Below, piece by piece: positions 9,038-17,458 of a DNA stretch of 64,000 nt. Both the position numbers and the translations under genes were made by a program. How positions within the stretch are numbered: position 1 is the first letter of the stretch; each line of letters begins with the position of its first letter. The notes below the pieces were generated by a model. That model saw only the letters and a list, made by a program, of their open reading frames with translations. It was not told where the DNA came from and ran no database searches. Location: contig CAVUPB010000007.1 in the NCBI GenBank assembly GCA_963743275.1, positions 620,001 to 684,000 on the forward strand. The letters are read 5' to 3'. The DNA comes from JALYLC01 sp963743275. GTDB lineage: Bacteria; Actinomycetota; Thermoleophilia; Gaiellales; JALYLC01.

Positions 9038-9700
9038 CTACAACCCCTGGATGCGGGTGGGCGGCCAGTAGATCGCGAACGCGCGCCCGATGATCTGCGA
9101 GCGGTGGATCACGCCCCAGCAGCGCGAGTCCTCGGAGAACTGCCGGTTGTCGCCCAGCATGAGGTACTGATCCTTGCCGAGGTGGCGCGGCCCGAAATCG
9201 CCGGTCGTGCTGCTGCACTGACCCGTCGGGGACGTCGTGTACGACTCGGTCAGGAAGCGGCAGCCGGGCGTGGTCGTCGGCCGCAGCTTGCTGGCAGGAG
9301 CCTGGTTCTCGCACACGTAGACCTTGCCGCCCGACGACCCGACCCACTCGTTCGGCAGGCCGATCAGCCGCTTGACGTAGTTCTGGCTCGACGCGTGATC
9401 GGTCTGGAAGACGTCGCTGCCGCGCCCGTTGGGGTGGAACACGATGATGTCGCCGCGGCTCGGGTCGATGAAGTGGTAGAGGAAGCGCGCCGCCAGGATG
9501 CGATCGCCGACGTGCAGCGTCTGCTCCATCGACTGGCTCGGCACGCGGTACGGCTTCACGATCCAGAGCTGCACCGCGTAGGCGATCGCGATCGCCATCG
9601 CGACCGTGATGACCAGGTCGACGACGGGATTCTTGCGAAACTGCGCGAGCGCGCTACGAGGGCGCTCGGGCGCACCCGGCGCCGCTTCGTGGTCGCTCAT
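9038..9700 (-). CDS. lepB: Signal peptidase I
   Basis: The 220-residue protein has a single N-terminal transmembrane helix at about residues 25-47. It is followed by the box B motif PSQSMEQTL with catalytic Ser57, and box D YVKRLIGLPNE with the general-base Lys110. Near the C terminus is the box E motif LGDNRQFSEDSR. It cleaves signal peptides from exported preproteins on the outer face of the membrane. The length is normal for an actinobacterial enzyme. A 94-bp gap separates it from the divergent DUF4091 gene, so both probably have promoters there. Confidence 0.93.
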   Translation of the reverse strand: MSDHEAAPGAPERPRSALAQFRKNPVVDLVITVAMAIAIAYAVQLWIVKPYRVPSQSMEQTLHVGDRILAARFLYHFIDPSRGDIIVFHPNGRGSDVFQTDHASSQNYVKRLIGLPNEWVGSSGGKVYVCENQAPASKLRPTTTPGCRFLTESYTTSPTGQCSSTTGDFGPRHLGKDQYLMLGDNRQFSEDSRCWGVIHRSQIIGRAFAIYWPPTRIQGL

Positions 9701-9794
9701 CGGGGCTCAGAGTAGTTGATGCTCGTCGCGACCGAGCCCGGCAGCCGCCGGTGGGCATGGCGGGCACGACAGATCCGTCGTAGGGTGGTGCCGC

Positions 9795-11369
9795 GTGTAC
9801 AGGTGGACGCCAGCCGTGCTCCTGGCCGCGCTCGCCGCGCTCTGCGGTGTCGCGCTCGCCGGGTCGAGCGCTCGGTCCGCCCCGGCGCACCGAGGGCCGC
9901 TGCGCGCCTTCACGGCGGGATCGCTCGAGCGGATCCGCCCGGGCGACGGCCTGCGGCCGCTCGCGCCCGCGCGCCTGTGGGCGGCGCGCGGCGAGACCGA
10001 GTCGTTCCAGGTCGCCGTCCGCGGCCCGGCGCGCGGCGTGACCGCGGCCGCAGGCGTCCTCACGGGTCCGGGCGGCGCCACGATCCCCGCCAGCGCCGTG
10101 CAGCTCTACCGCGAGCAGGCCGTGCTCGTCGAGCACTCCACGCCCTATCCCGGCGGGCCCAACCCGCCGGAGGCGCCGGGCGCGATCCCCGACGCCCTGA
10201 TCCCGTTCGCCGCTCCCGGTGGCCGCCTGCGCGCGCAGCCCTTCGCGATCGCCGACGGCAGTAACGCGGTGCTCTTCGCCGACGTGACCGTGCCCCGCGA
10301 CGCCCGCGCGGGGCTCTACCGCGGCAGCATCGTGCTGCGGGCGCCCGGGAAGCGGCCGCTCGCGGTCGGGCTGCAGCTCACCGTCTGGCGCTTCGCGCTC
10401 CCCGCCACGCCGACGCTCGGCTCGTCGTTCGGCATCTGGGACGTGCCCCGCAGGCAGGCCTCCGCGCTGCTGCTGCGCAACCGCCTCCAGCCCGGGGCGG
10501 TCATGGGGCGCGACGTCGCGGCGCTGCGCCCGCTCGGGCTGACCGCGGCCGGCCTGCCGTTCTGGAGCGGCGCCGACACGAGCAGCTGCTCGTTCGACGC
10601 CCCGCCGTCGGCCGCCGAGGTGCGGCGCGCCGTGCGCTCGCTCGGCACCGGGCTGCGGCTCTACGACTACACGGCCGACGAGATCGACGCCTGTCCCGGC
10701 GCCGTCGACGGGCTGCGGGCCTGGGGGAGGGCGCTGCACGCCCAGGGCGTGAAGCAGCTCGCCACGGTCACGCCGTCGCCCGCGCTGCTCGACGACGGCA
10801 CGGGCCGCCCGGCCGTCGACATCTGGGTGCTCGGCCCCGGCATGTCGCAGGCTGCGGCGCCCTACCTGCCGGCCGTGCGCGCCGCCGGCGGTCAGATCTG
10901 GTCCTACACCGCGCTCGCGCCGGATCCCGCGGCCCCGATCTGGACGATCGACGAGCCGCTCGTGAACGAGCGCATCCTGCCCGGCTTCCTCGGCCACGCC
11001 CTCGGGGCCACGGGCGTCCTCTACTGGCGCATCGACGACTTCGGCGGTGGCGATCCGTGGACCGTCGCGCCGGCGTCGCAGCGCGACGGCGACTGGTATC
11101 CCGGCGACGGGCAGCTCGTCTACCCGGGGGATGCGGTCGGCGTCGACGGCGTCGTGCCGTCGCTGCGGCTGAAGGCCCTGCGCGACGGCGAGGAGGACTA
11201 CGAGCTGCTCGGGCTCGCGCAGCGGGCGCAGCTCGGCGCCCAGGCCGATCGCATCGCCGCGACGGTCGCGCGCGGCTGGGACACGTGGTCGCGCAACCCC
11301 GCCGTGCTCGAGCGGGCGCGTCTGCGCATCGGAGCGCTGCTCGACCGCAACGCGCGCCGGAAGGGCTAG
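9795..11369 (+). CDS. Secreted DUF4091-domain protein
   Basis: The protein has 524 residues from a GTG start. A signal peptide (charged start, hydrophobic core, Ala-rich cleavage region) spans about residues 1-29. An immunoglobulin-like N-terminal part contains RGETESFQVAV, and a central TIM-barrel-like region follows. The end is the diagnostic DUF4091 segment with LKALRDGEEDYELL. DUF4091 proteins are putative glycoside-hydrolase-like enzymes of unknown substrate. The stop codon region overlaps the convergent azlD gene by four bases. It should act outside the cell or at the surface. Confidence 0.8.
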   Translation: MYRWTPAVLLAALAALCGVALAGSSARSAPAHRGPLRAFTAGSLERIRPGDGLRPLAPARLWAARGETESFQVAVRGPARGVTAAAGVLTGPGGATIPASAVQLYREQAVLVEHSTPYPGGPNPPEAPGAIPDALIPFAAPGGRLRAQPFAIADGSNAVLFADVTVPRDARAGLYRGSIVLRAPGKRPLAVGLQLTVWRFALPATPTLGSSFGIWDVPRRQASALLLRNRLQPGAVMGRDVAALRPLGLTAAGLPFWSGADTSSCSFDAPPSAAEVRRAVRSLGTGLRLYDYTADEIDACPGAVDGLRAWGRALHAQGVKQLATVTPSPALLDDGTGRPAVDIWVLGPGMSQAAAPYLPAVRAAGGQIWSYTALAPDPAAPIWTIDEPLVNERILPGFLGHALGATGVLYWRIDDFGGGDPWTVAPASQRDGDWYPGDGQLVYPGDAVGVDGVVPSLRLKALRDGEEDYELLGLAQRAQLGAQADRIAATVARGWDTWSRNPAVLERARLRIGALLDRNARRKG

Positions 11370-11665
11370 AGCGCGCGCAGGCCGGCCGCCGTCACCGTCG
11401 CGGCGATGACGACGACGGCGAACGGCGCCCGCAGCCACACCGCCGCGAGCGCGACCAGGAGGCCCGCCGCGCGCGCGTCGAGCGCGAGCGCGCGGCCGTG
11501 CCCGAACGTGCTGATGGCGACCAGCGCCGCGAGCAGCGTCACGGAGACGAGCGTGAGCGCGTTCTGGATCCGCGGCGGCACGACGCGCGCGCCGAGGGCC
11601 ACCGGGCCTGCGGCCTTGCACACGTAGGTGCCGGCGGCCAGCGCGAGGATCGCCCACCAGGTCAT
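11366..11665 (-). CDS. azlD: AzlD family branched-chain amino acid exporter subunit
   Basis: This is a 99-residue membrane protein with four hydrophobic segments. It starts at the ATG overlapping the azlC stop (ATGA). The small size, the opening MTWWAILALAAGTYVCK with a following R-rich turn, and its position directly behind azlC all fit AzlD. With AzlC it forms an exporter of branched-chain amino acids or their analogues. Confidence 0.85.
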   Translation of the reverse strand: MTWWAILALAAGTYVCKAAGPVALGARVVPPRIQNALTLVSVTLLAALVAISTFGHGRALALDARAAGLLVALAAVWLRAPFAVVVIAATVTAAGLRAL

Positions 11666-12327
11666 GCGGCGTCCCAGGGCAGGAAGCGCACGACGAGCGC
11701 GCCGGCCGCGGCGAGCAGAATCGGCACTCCCGGGGCGCTGTAGGGCGTGGCGGCAAGCGCGATCGCGCCGCCGGCGAGCGCCGCGGCGCGCACGTCGCGG
11801 CGGCGCAGGAGCGGCGCCAGCAGCGCGAGCATGCTCGCGGGGAACGCGGCGTCCAGCCCGAGCGTCGCCGGGTCGCCGATCGCGCCGCCCGCGAGCGCGC
11901 CGATCAGCGTGCCGAGGTTCCAGGACAGGAACAGCGCGCAGCCGCAGGCGTAGAACGCGAGGCGCCCGAGCTCGGGCGTGGGCTGTGCGAGCGAGAGCGC
12001 TGTCGACTCGTCGAGCACGACCTGGCTCGCGAGTGCGCGCTTCCAGAGCGGGCCGCGCACGTGGGGAGCGATCGCAAGGCCATAGGGCAGGTGCCGCGCG
12101 TTCAGGACGATGCCGCCCACGACGGCGGCGAGCGGCGTCCCGCCGGCCGCGATCGTCGCGATCGCGAGGAACTGCGCGCCGCCCGCGAAGACGAGCAGCG
12201 ACATCGCCTGCGTCATGGCGAGCGAGAGCCCGCTCGTGCGCGCGAGCACGCCGAACGACAGGCCGATCAGCGCCGATGTGACCGAGAACGTGAGCACGGC
12301 GCGCCAGGGAGTCGTCGCCGCCGCCAT
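11662..12327 (-). CDS. azlC: AzlC family branched-chain amino acid exporter subunit
   Basis: I place the start at the ATG at 12327 (221 residues), because a longer in-frame start would run into the palindromic repeats at 12385-12455. The protein has the AzlC hallmarks: a first hydrophobic segment with GLSFGVLA, the FAGGAQFLA motif, and LNARHLPYGLA. It is the large subunit of the AzlCD permease in the cytoplasmic membrane. It overlaps azlD by four bases, so the pair is co-translated. Confidence 0.87.
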   Translation of the reverse strand: MAAATTPWRAVLTFSVTSALIGLSFGVLARTSGLSLAMTQAMSLLVFAGGAQFLAIATIAAGGTPLAAVVGGIVLNARHLPYGLAIAPHVRGPLWKRALASQVVLDESTALSLAQPTPELGRLAFYACGCALFLSWNLGTLIGALAGGAIGDPATLGLDAAFPASMLALLAPLLRRRDVRAAALAGGAIALAATPYSAPGVPILLAAAGALVVRFLPWDAA

Positions 12328-12384
12328 CCCGCAATGGTGCCGGTAGGTGCGCTGCGATGCGCCGTCCGTGCCCATGGCGCGGTC

Positions 12385-12455
12385 CGCAACGTCGGGGTCT
12401 GACCCCAACGTTGCGCGGCCGGTCCGCAAGATTGGGGTCTGACCCCAATTTTGCG
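12385..12455. repeat. Tandem pair of 31-bp palindromic REP-like elements
   Basis: Two near-perfect inverted repeats lie exactly 40 bp apart, at 12385-12415 and 12425-12455. Each has the form CGCAA, four variable bases, GGGGTC, T, GACCCC, four variable bases, TTGCG, and each is preceded by GGTC. The arms flanking the GGGGTC core differ between copies but stay paired within a copy (CGTC with AACG; GATT with AATT), so base pairing is maintained. A related half-site, GGGGTCAGACC, occurs in the 7768-7858 gap. This fits a dispersed REP-like family that forms hairpins. Confidence 0.7.
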
Positions 12456-12459
12456 CTAT

Positions 12460-12476
12460 CTCAACGTCTTGTTGAG
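12460..12476. terminator. Small stem-loop at the end of the amidohydrolase gene
   Basis: CTCAAC, a 5-base loop and GTTGAG form a perfect six-pair stem starting ten bases past the stop codon of the leftward amidohydrolase gene. There is no T-tract, so it is at best a weak terminator. Together with the adjacent 31-bp palindromes it may still stop or stabilise the end of the peptide-transporter transcript. Confidence 0.3.
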
Positions 12477-12485
12477 GTTGAGAGT

Positions 12486-13583
12486 TCAGGCGATGCCGAG
12501 GACGCGCTGGGCGTTCGTGCGGTAGAGCGGCTCGAGGACGTCGGACGGCAGGTGCAGGGCCGAGACGGCCCAGCGGCCCTGGGACGGTGCGGCGTCGTCG
12601 CCCGAGTAGGCGAAGTACTCGTCGTCGGACTCGAGGAAGCGGTACCAGCGGCGGTAGAGCGCGGCCGGCGGCGGGAAGGAGTCGGTGCCGAAGAGCACGC
12701 GCTCGCGGTGCTTCGCGATCAGGCGCGCCGCCGCGCGGGGCTGGCGGCCGAGCTCGGCCATGCGCTGCGAGACGTCGATGACCATGTGCGGATAGGCCGT
12801 CAGCATGCGGTCGACCCAGGCCAGGTTCTCGGGGAAGCAGCCGACGTGCGCGACGATGAACGTCGTCTCGGGATGCGCGGCGACGAGCGCCTCGAGCGAG
12901 GCCATGAGGCGGTCGAAGCTCGGGAAGCCGCGGCCGTAGTACGACCAGTCGGGCTTCTCCAGCAGCTCCTCGAGCCGCTCGTTGCTGCCGTCGACCGGCT
13001 CGAAGAACGCGACCGGGTCGGCGGTGTGGATCAGCACGGGCAGGCCGAGCTCGCCTGCCGCCGCGAACACGGGCGCGAGCCGCTCGTCGTCGGGCAGCAC
13101 CATGCGACCGTCCGCGTCGGTGATCCCGAGGCCGAGGTCCTTCCAGATCTTGAGGCCGCGCGCCCCGGCTGCGTGCGAGCGGCGCAGGCTCTCGACGAGC
13201 GCGCCGGCGTCGAAGCCCGGCCGACCGATCGCGCGCAGGTCGACGTGGCAGAACGTCAGGAAGCGGCCCGGATGCGCGCGGTCGTAGCGGTCGAGGTTGC
13301 GCTCGAGCTCGGCGCCCCAGAGGCCGTCGAGGTTGACGATCGCCTCGATGCCGGCCTCGTCCAGCGTCGCGAGCAGCTCGCCGACGTCGGCGATCGCCCA
13401 GGGCCGCTCGGCGCCGGCGACGAGGTCGGCCGGGTCGAGCCCGAGCCAGTCGTCCCAGAGCCCGAGCCAGCGCCCGAGGTGGTTGTGGGCGTCGATGGCG
13501 GGGACGAGCGGCAGCGGCACGTCGGTCTGCGGCAGCACGAGCCGCGAGCGCGGCAGCCAGTCCCCGAGCGGCCCGCTGCTCAT
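12486..13583 (-). CDS. Amidohydrolase family protein (PF04909-type)
   Basis: The 365-residue protein has the metal-binding IDAHNHLG motif at about residues 30-37, a middle LKIWKDLGL strand, LPVLIHTADP (His ligand), FIVAHVGCFPENL and the terminal LFGTDSFPPP with the catalytic Asp. It belongs to the ACMSD/amidohydrolase 2 group of TIM-barrel hydrolases and decarboxylases. It is the last gene of the peptide-transporter operon, overlapping the ATPase gene by ATGA. It therefore probably processes whatever the transporter imports. Confidence 0.82.
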   Translation of the reverse strand: MSSGPLGDWLPRSRLVLPQTDVPLPLVPAIDAHNHLGRWLGLWDDWLGLDPADLVAGAERPWAIADVGELLATLDEAGIEAIVNLDGLWGAELERNLDRYDRAHPGRFLTFCHVDLRAIGRPGFDAGALVESLRRSHAAGARGLKIWKDLGLGITDADGRMVLPDDERLAPVFAAAGELGLPVLIHTADPVAFFEPVDGSNERLEELLEKPDWSYYGRGFPSFDRLMASLEALVAAHPETTFIVAHVGCFPENLAWVDRMLTAYPHMVIDVSQRMAELGRQPRAAARLIAKHRERVLFGTDSFPPPAALYRRWYRFLESDDEYFAYSGDDAAPSQGRWAVSALHLPSDVLEPLYRTNAQRVLGIA

Positions 13584-14563
13584 GCCTTGATGCACGCGGC
13601 CAGGTGGCCGCCCGCCGGCGCGAGCTGCGGATCGACGGCGCGGCAGGCGTCGTCGCCGATCGGGCAGCGCGGATGGAAGCGGCACCCCGGCGGGATGTCG
13701 ACGGGATTCGGGGTCTCGCCCTGCAGGATCTGCGGCGTGCGCCGCTCGTGGGGATCGCGTCGTGGCACGACCGAGATGAGCGCCTGCGTGTAGGGGTGCT
13801 GCGGGTTGGCGACGACCTCGCGCGCGGGCCCCTCCTCGACGATGCGGCCGAGGTACATGACCATGATGCGGTCGGCGTACTGGGCGGCCGTGGAGAGGTC
13901 GTGCGTGATCATGAGGATGCCGAGGCCGCCGCGCCGCAGCCCGTCGAGCAGGTCGAGGATGCCCGCGCGCACGGACACGTCGAGCATCGAGACGGGCTCG
14001 TCGGCGACCAGGAGCTTGGGCTCGAGGACGAGCGCCGCGGCGATCGCGACGCGCTGGCGCTGCCCGCCCGAGAGCTCGTGCGGGTAGCGGTCGAGGAACA
14101 GCTCGACGGGGGAGAGGCCGGCGCGCTCGAGGGCGTCGCGCACGCGCTCGGTGCGCTCGGCGCGCGTGCCGATGCGATGGATCACGAGCGGCTCGGCCAC
14201 GGTGTCGCGCACGCGGTAGCGCGGATCGAGCGACTCGTAGGGATCCTGGAACACGATCTGCGCCGCGCGCCGCAGCGGGCGCAGCGCGCGCTCCGAGAGC
14301 GGGGCGATGTCGCGCCCGTCGATCTCCACGGAGCCCGAGCGCGGGATCAGCATGCGCATGACCGCCTGCGCGGTCGTCGTCTTGCCGCAGCCCGACTCGC
14401 CGACGAGCGCGACGAGCTCGCCGGCCGACACCGTCAGCGAGATCCCGTCGACGGCGCGCACCATGCGCTCCTCGCGCCGCGCGAGCGTGCCCACGAGGCC
14501 GCGCGCCAGCGGGTAGTGCACGACGAGGTCGTGCACGGCGAGCAGCGGCGGGGCGGCGCTCAC
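13580..14563 (-). CDS. Oligopeptide ABC transporter ATP-binding protein (OppF/DppF type)
   Basis: The 327-residue protein, from the GTG overlapping the previous stop, has a Walker A motif (GESGCGKTT), Q-loop (VFQDPYESLDP), the ABC signature LSGGQRQR, Walker B (LLVADEPVSMLD) and the switch His in MITHDL. The C-terminal oligopeptide/dipeptide extension carries the Cys pattern GCRFHPRCP...C that binds an Fe-S or zinc site in this family. It powers import with the second ATPase and two permeases encoded upstream. Confidence 0.9.
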   Translation of the reverse strand: MSAAPPLLAVHDLVVHYPLARGLVGTLARREERMVRAVDGISLTVSAGELVALVGESGCGKTTTAQAVMRMLIPRSGSVEIDGRDIAPLSERALRPLRRAAQIVFQDPYESLDPRYRVRDTVAEPLVIHRIGTRAERTERVRDALERAGLSPVELFLDRYPHELSGGQRQRVAIAAALVLEPKLLVADEPVSMLDVSVRAGILDLLDGLRRGGLGILMITHDLSTAAQYADRIMVMYLGRIVEEGPAREVVANPQHPYTQALISVVPRRDPHERRTPQILQGETPNPVDIPPGCRFHPRCPIGDDACRAVDPQLAPAGGHLAACIKA

Positions 14564-15531
14564 GCCGCCGGCGCCGCGGCGAGATGGCAGGCGGCGACGT
14601 GGTCCTCGCCGACGGAGACGAGCGGCGGCCGCCGCTCGCGGCAGGCATCGAACGCCGAGTCGCAGCGCGGTGCGAACGGGCACGCCACGAGCGGCCGGTC
14701 GAGGCGAGGCGGCGCGCCGGGGATGGACGAGACGCCCGCCGAGCCCGTGAGGTCGGGCGTGGCCGCGAAGAGCATGCGCGTGTACGGGTGCCGCGGAGCG
14801 TCGTGCAGCGCGATCGTCGGCCCGTGCTCGGCGATGCGCCCGGCGTACATGACGGCGGCGCTCTGGCACGTCTGCGCGACGATCGGCAGGTCGTGCGTGA
14901 TCAGCACGATCGCGAGCCCGAGGTCGTCGGAGAGCTGCGTCAGGAGCTGGAGGATCTGCGCCTGCACCATCACGTCGAGCGCGGTCGTCGGCTCGTCGGC
15001 GAGCAGCACCTGCGGGTCGCAGGCGAGCGCCATGGCGATCGCCGCGCGCTGGCGCATGCCGCCCGAGAACTCGTGCGGGAAGCGGCGTGCGCGCTCGGCG
15101 CGGATGCCGACGAGCTCGAGCAGCTCGCCGCAGCGCGCGTGCGCGGCGCGGCCCTCGGCCTTGTGGTGCAGCTCCATGGCCTCGACGATCTGGTGCCCGA
15201 TGCGCTGCACGGGGTTGAACGCGTTCATCGCGCCCTGGAACACCATCGCGATGTCGCGCCAGCGGTGCGGGCGCACCGTCTCCTCGCCGTCCGCGAGGAT
15301 GTCCTCGCCGTCCAGCAGGACGCTCCCGGCGATGCTCGCGTTGTGGGGCAGGAGCCCCATGAGCGCGAGGCTGAGCGTGGTCTTGCCACAGCCCGACTCG
15401 CCCACGAGGCCCATGCGCTCGCCGCGCGCGAGCGTGAAGCTCGTGCCCTGCACGGCGTGCAGCTCGCGACCGTGGCCGAGGTCGAACCAGACGTGCAGAT
15501 CCTCGACCGCGAGCACGGGCGCCGCGCTCAT
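14560..15531 (-). CDS. Oligopeptide ABC transporter ATP-binding protein (OppD/DppD type)
   Basis: The 323-residue protein has a Walker A motif (GESGCGKTT), a Q-loop in which Gln is followed by GAMNAFNP (the usual SMNALNP variant of OppD/DppD), a signature motif written FSGGMRQR, Walker B LLADEPTTALD and the switch His in LITHDLP. The family extension CPFAPRC...C is present near the C terminus. The two different Q-loops identify this and the next gene as the D and F halves of one importer. Start and stop both overlap neighbours. Confidence 0.9.
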   Translation of the reverse strand: MSAAPVLAVEDLHVWFDLGHGRELHAVQGTSFTLARGERMGLVGESGCGKTTLSLALMGLLPHNASIAGSVLLDGEDILADGEETVRPHRWRDIAMVFQGAMNAFNPVQRIGHQIVEAMELHHKAEGRAAHARCGELLELVGIRAERARRFPHEFSGGMRQRAAIAMALACDPQVLLADEPTTALDVMVQAQILQLLTQLSDDLGLAIVLITHDLPIVAQTCQSAAVMYAGRIAEHGPTIALHDAPRHPYTRMLFAATPDLTGSAGVSSIPGAPPRLDRPLVACPFAPRCDSAFDACRERRPPLVSVGEDHVAACHLAAAPAA

Positions 15532-16472
15532 TCCCCGTCCTCGCGCATGGGGACGGCGCGCCGGCTGAAGAGCCGCACCGAGAGGTGGCTGACGCGCAGC
15601 CGCGGGTTGAGCACGTCCTCGATCGCCGTGCCCATCATCGTCAGGCTGACGACGACGATCGCGACCGCGATGCCCGGCGGGACGATCGCCCACCACGCCC
15701 CGACGCTGATCGCGTCGCGCGCGAACGCGTTCTCGATCAGGAGGCCCCAGGAGGTGACGCTCGGATCGCCGAGGCCGAGGAACGCGATCGCGGTCTCGGC
15801 GAAGATCGCGTAGGCGACCATGATGACCCCCGTCGCGACGAGCAGCGGCGCGACCTGCGGCAGCACGTGGCGCAGGATCAGGCGCGTGTTCGACGCGCCC
15901 ACGACGCGCGTGCGGCGGATGTAGCCGCGCTCGCGGATGCTCTTCACCTGCGCGCGCACGACGCGCGCGGTCGTCGTCCAGTAGATCACGCCGATGATCA
16001 GGATGATGTTGCGCAGGCTGCGCCCCCAGACCGCCGCGACGACGATCATGAGCGGGAGGTCGGGGATCGCCAGGAAGTAGTCGGTCAGCCGCATCAGCAG
16101 CGTGTCGATGCGCCCGCCGAAGTAGCCGGCGAGCACGCCCACGGCGCCGCCGATGACCATCGCGACGAGCGCGGCGGAGAAGCCGACGATGAGCGAGACG
16201 CGCGTCCCGTACATCATCAGACTGACCATGTCGAAGCCGCCGTCGTCGAGCCCGAGCCAGTGCGCGGACGACGGCGGCGCGAAGACGTCGCCGACGCGCT
16301 CGTGCTCGCCGTAGGGCGCGATCCAGGGCGCGAGCACCGCGATCAGGATGACGATGCCGAGGACGATGCCGCCGAACAGCGCCTGGCGGGCGCCGAGCAC
16401 GGCGATCACGACGGCGTTGCCGCGCAGGCCGCGTCGCGGCGCAGCGGCGAGGCCCTCGGCCTGGGCGCTCAT
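15528..16472 (-). CDS. Oligopeptide ABC transporter permease (DppC/OppC type)
   Basis: The 314-residue membrane protein has about six transmembrane helices and a periplasmic-type insertion (HWLGLDDGGFD) after the first helix, which is characteristic of the C permease of peptide importers. The cytoplasmic EAA loop, which docks on the ATPase, is seen around YIRRTRVVGASNTRLILRH. Its start overlaps the DppB-type gene stop (ATGA). Confidence 0.9.
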   Translation of the reverse strand: MSAQAEGLAAAPRRGLRGNAVVIAVLGARQALFGGIVLGIVILIAVLAPWIAPYGEHERVGDVFAPPSSAHWLGLDDGGFDMVSLMMYGTRVSLIVGFSAALVAMVIGGAVGVLAGYFGGRIDTLLMRLTDYFLAIPDLPLMIVVAAVWGRSLRNIILIIGVIYWTTTARVVRAQVKSIRERGYIRRTRVVGASNTRLILRHVLPQVAPLLVATGVIMVAYAIFAETAIAFLGLGDPSVTSWGLLIENAFARDAISVGAWWAIVPPGIAVAIVVVSLTMMGTAIEDVLNPRLRVSHLSVRLFSRRAVPMREDGE

Positions 16473-17440
16473 TCGACGATCCGCGGGTCGAGGCGGACGT
16501 AGAGCAGGTCGGCGATCAGGTTCGCGATCACGATCGAGGCCGTGATGATCAGGAACGCGCCCTGCAGCATCGGGTAGTCCTTCTGGAACACGCTCTGGTA
16601 GGCGAGCAGGCCGATGCCGGGGTAGCTGAAGACGGCCTCGATCAGGATCGAGCCGGCGGCGATGAACCCGAGCGAGAGGAACACGAGCGTCGTGATCGGC
16701 AGCAGCGAGTTGCGCAGCGCGTGGCGCCGCACCACCTGCCAGGTCGTGAGGCCCTTGGCGCGCGCGGTCAGCACGTAGTCCTCGCCGAACGTCTCCAGGA
16801 GGGCGGAGCGCGCGATCAGCGTGTACTCGCCGTAGAGCACGAGGCCGAGCGTGAGCGAGGGCAGGACCATGTGGCTGAGGCGGTCGGTGAACTCGGCCCA
16901 CAGGCTCGGGTGCGTGAACGAGAGGTACGGGTCGCTGATCCCGTGCGTGGGCAGGCCGAGCGGCCCGGCGAGGTAGAGGATCAGCATGATCCCGAGCCAT
17001 TGCGTCGGCAGCGCGAAGAACGCGAGCCCGCTCCAGACGGACAGCTTCTCGGTCAGTGTGCCGCGGCGCCAGGCCGCGACCACCCCCGTGATGAGGCCGA
17101 ACACGATCGAGAAGAACGTCCCCAGCAGCAGCATCGGCAGCGTGTTCGCGAGCGGCTGCCAGAGCTGCGGGAGCACGGGCTGGCGGTTCTGGAACGAGCG
17201 GCCGAAGTCGCCCTGCGCGAGGTTCTCGAGGTAGATGACGTACTGCCGGCCCTTGGACTTGTCGAGGCCGAGCTCCTGCCGCACCTGGGCCCGCACCTCG
17301 TCGGTGCACGAGAGGCAGCGCAGCGCCGTCGTCGCGTCGCCCGGGGCGGCGCGGAAGATCACGAAGTTGAGCGTGATCGCGACGAAGATCGTCACGAACG
17401 CGAACGCGATCCGCTTGACGACGTAGTCGAAGCTGCGCAT
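16469..17440 (-). CDS. Oligopeptide ABC transporter permease (DppB/OppB type)
   Basis: This is a 323-residue membrane protein. The first helix is followed by an extracytoplasmic domain (FRAAPGDATTALR, then QLGRSF-like QGDFGRSF), which is typical of the B permease. The EAA loop lies around DYVLTARAKGLTTWQVVRRH. An FSYPGIGLLAYQ segment near the end is nearly universal in DppB. It pairs with the DppC-type permease. The gene begins 18 bp after the binding-protein stop. Confidence 0.91.
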   Translation of the reverse strand: MRSFDYVVKRIAFAFVTIFVAITLNFVIFRAAPGDATTALRCLSCTDEVRAQVRQELGLDKSKGRQYVIYLENLAQGDFGRSFQNRQPVLPQLWQPLANTLPMLLLGTFFSIVFGLITGVVAAWRRGTLTEKLSVWSGLAFFALPTQWLGIMLILYLAGPLGLPTHGISDPYLSFTHPSLWAEFTDRLSHMVLPSLTLGLVLYGEYTLIARSALLETFGEDYVLTARAKGLTTWQVVRRHALRNSLLPITTLVFLSLGFIAAGSILIEAVFSYPGIGLLAYQSVFQKDYPMLQGAFLIITASIVIANLIADLLYVRLDPRIVE

Positions 17441-17458
17441 GCGGCCGGCGGCGCGCCG

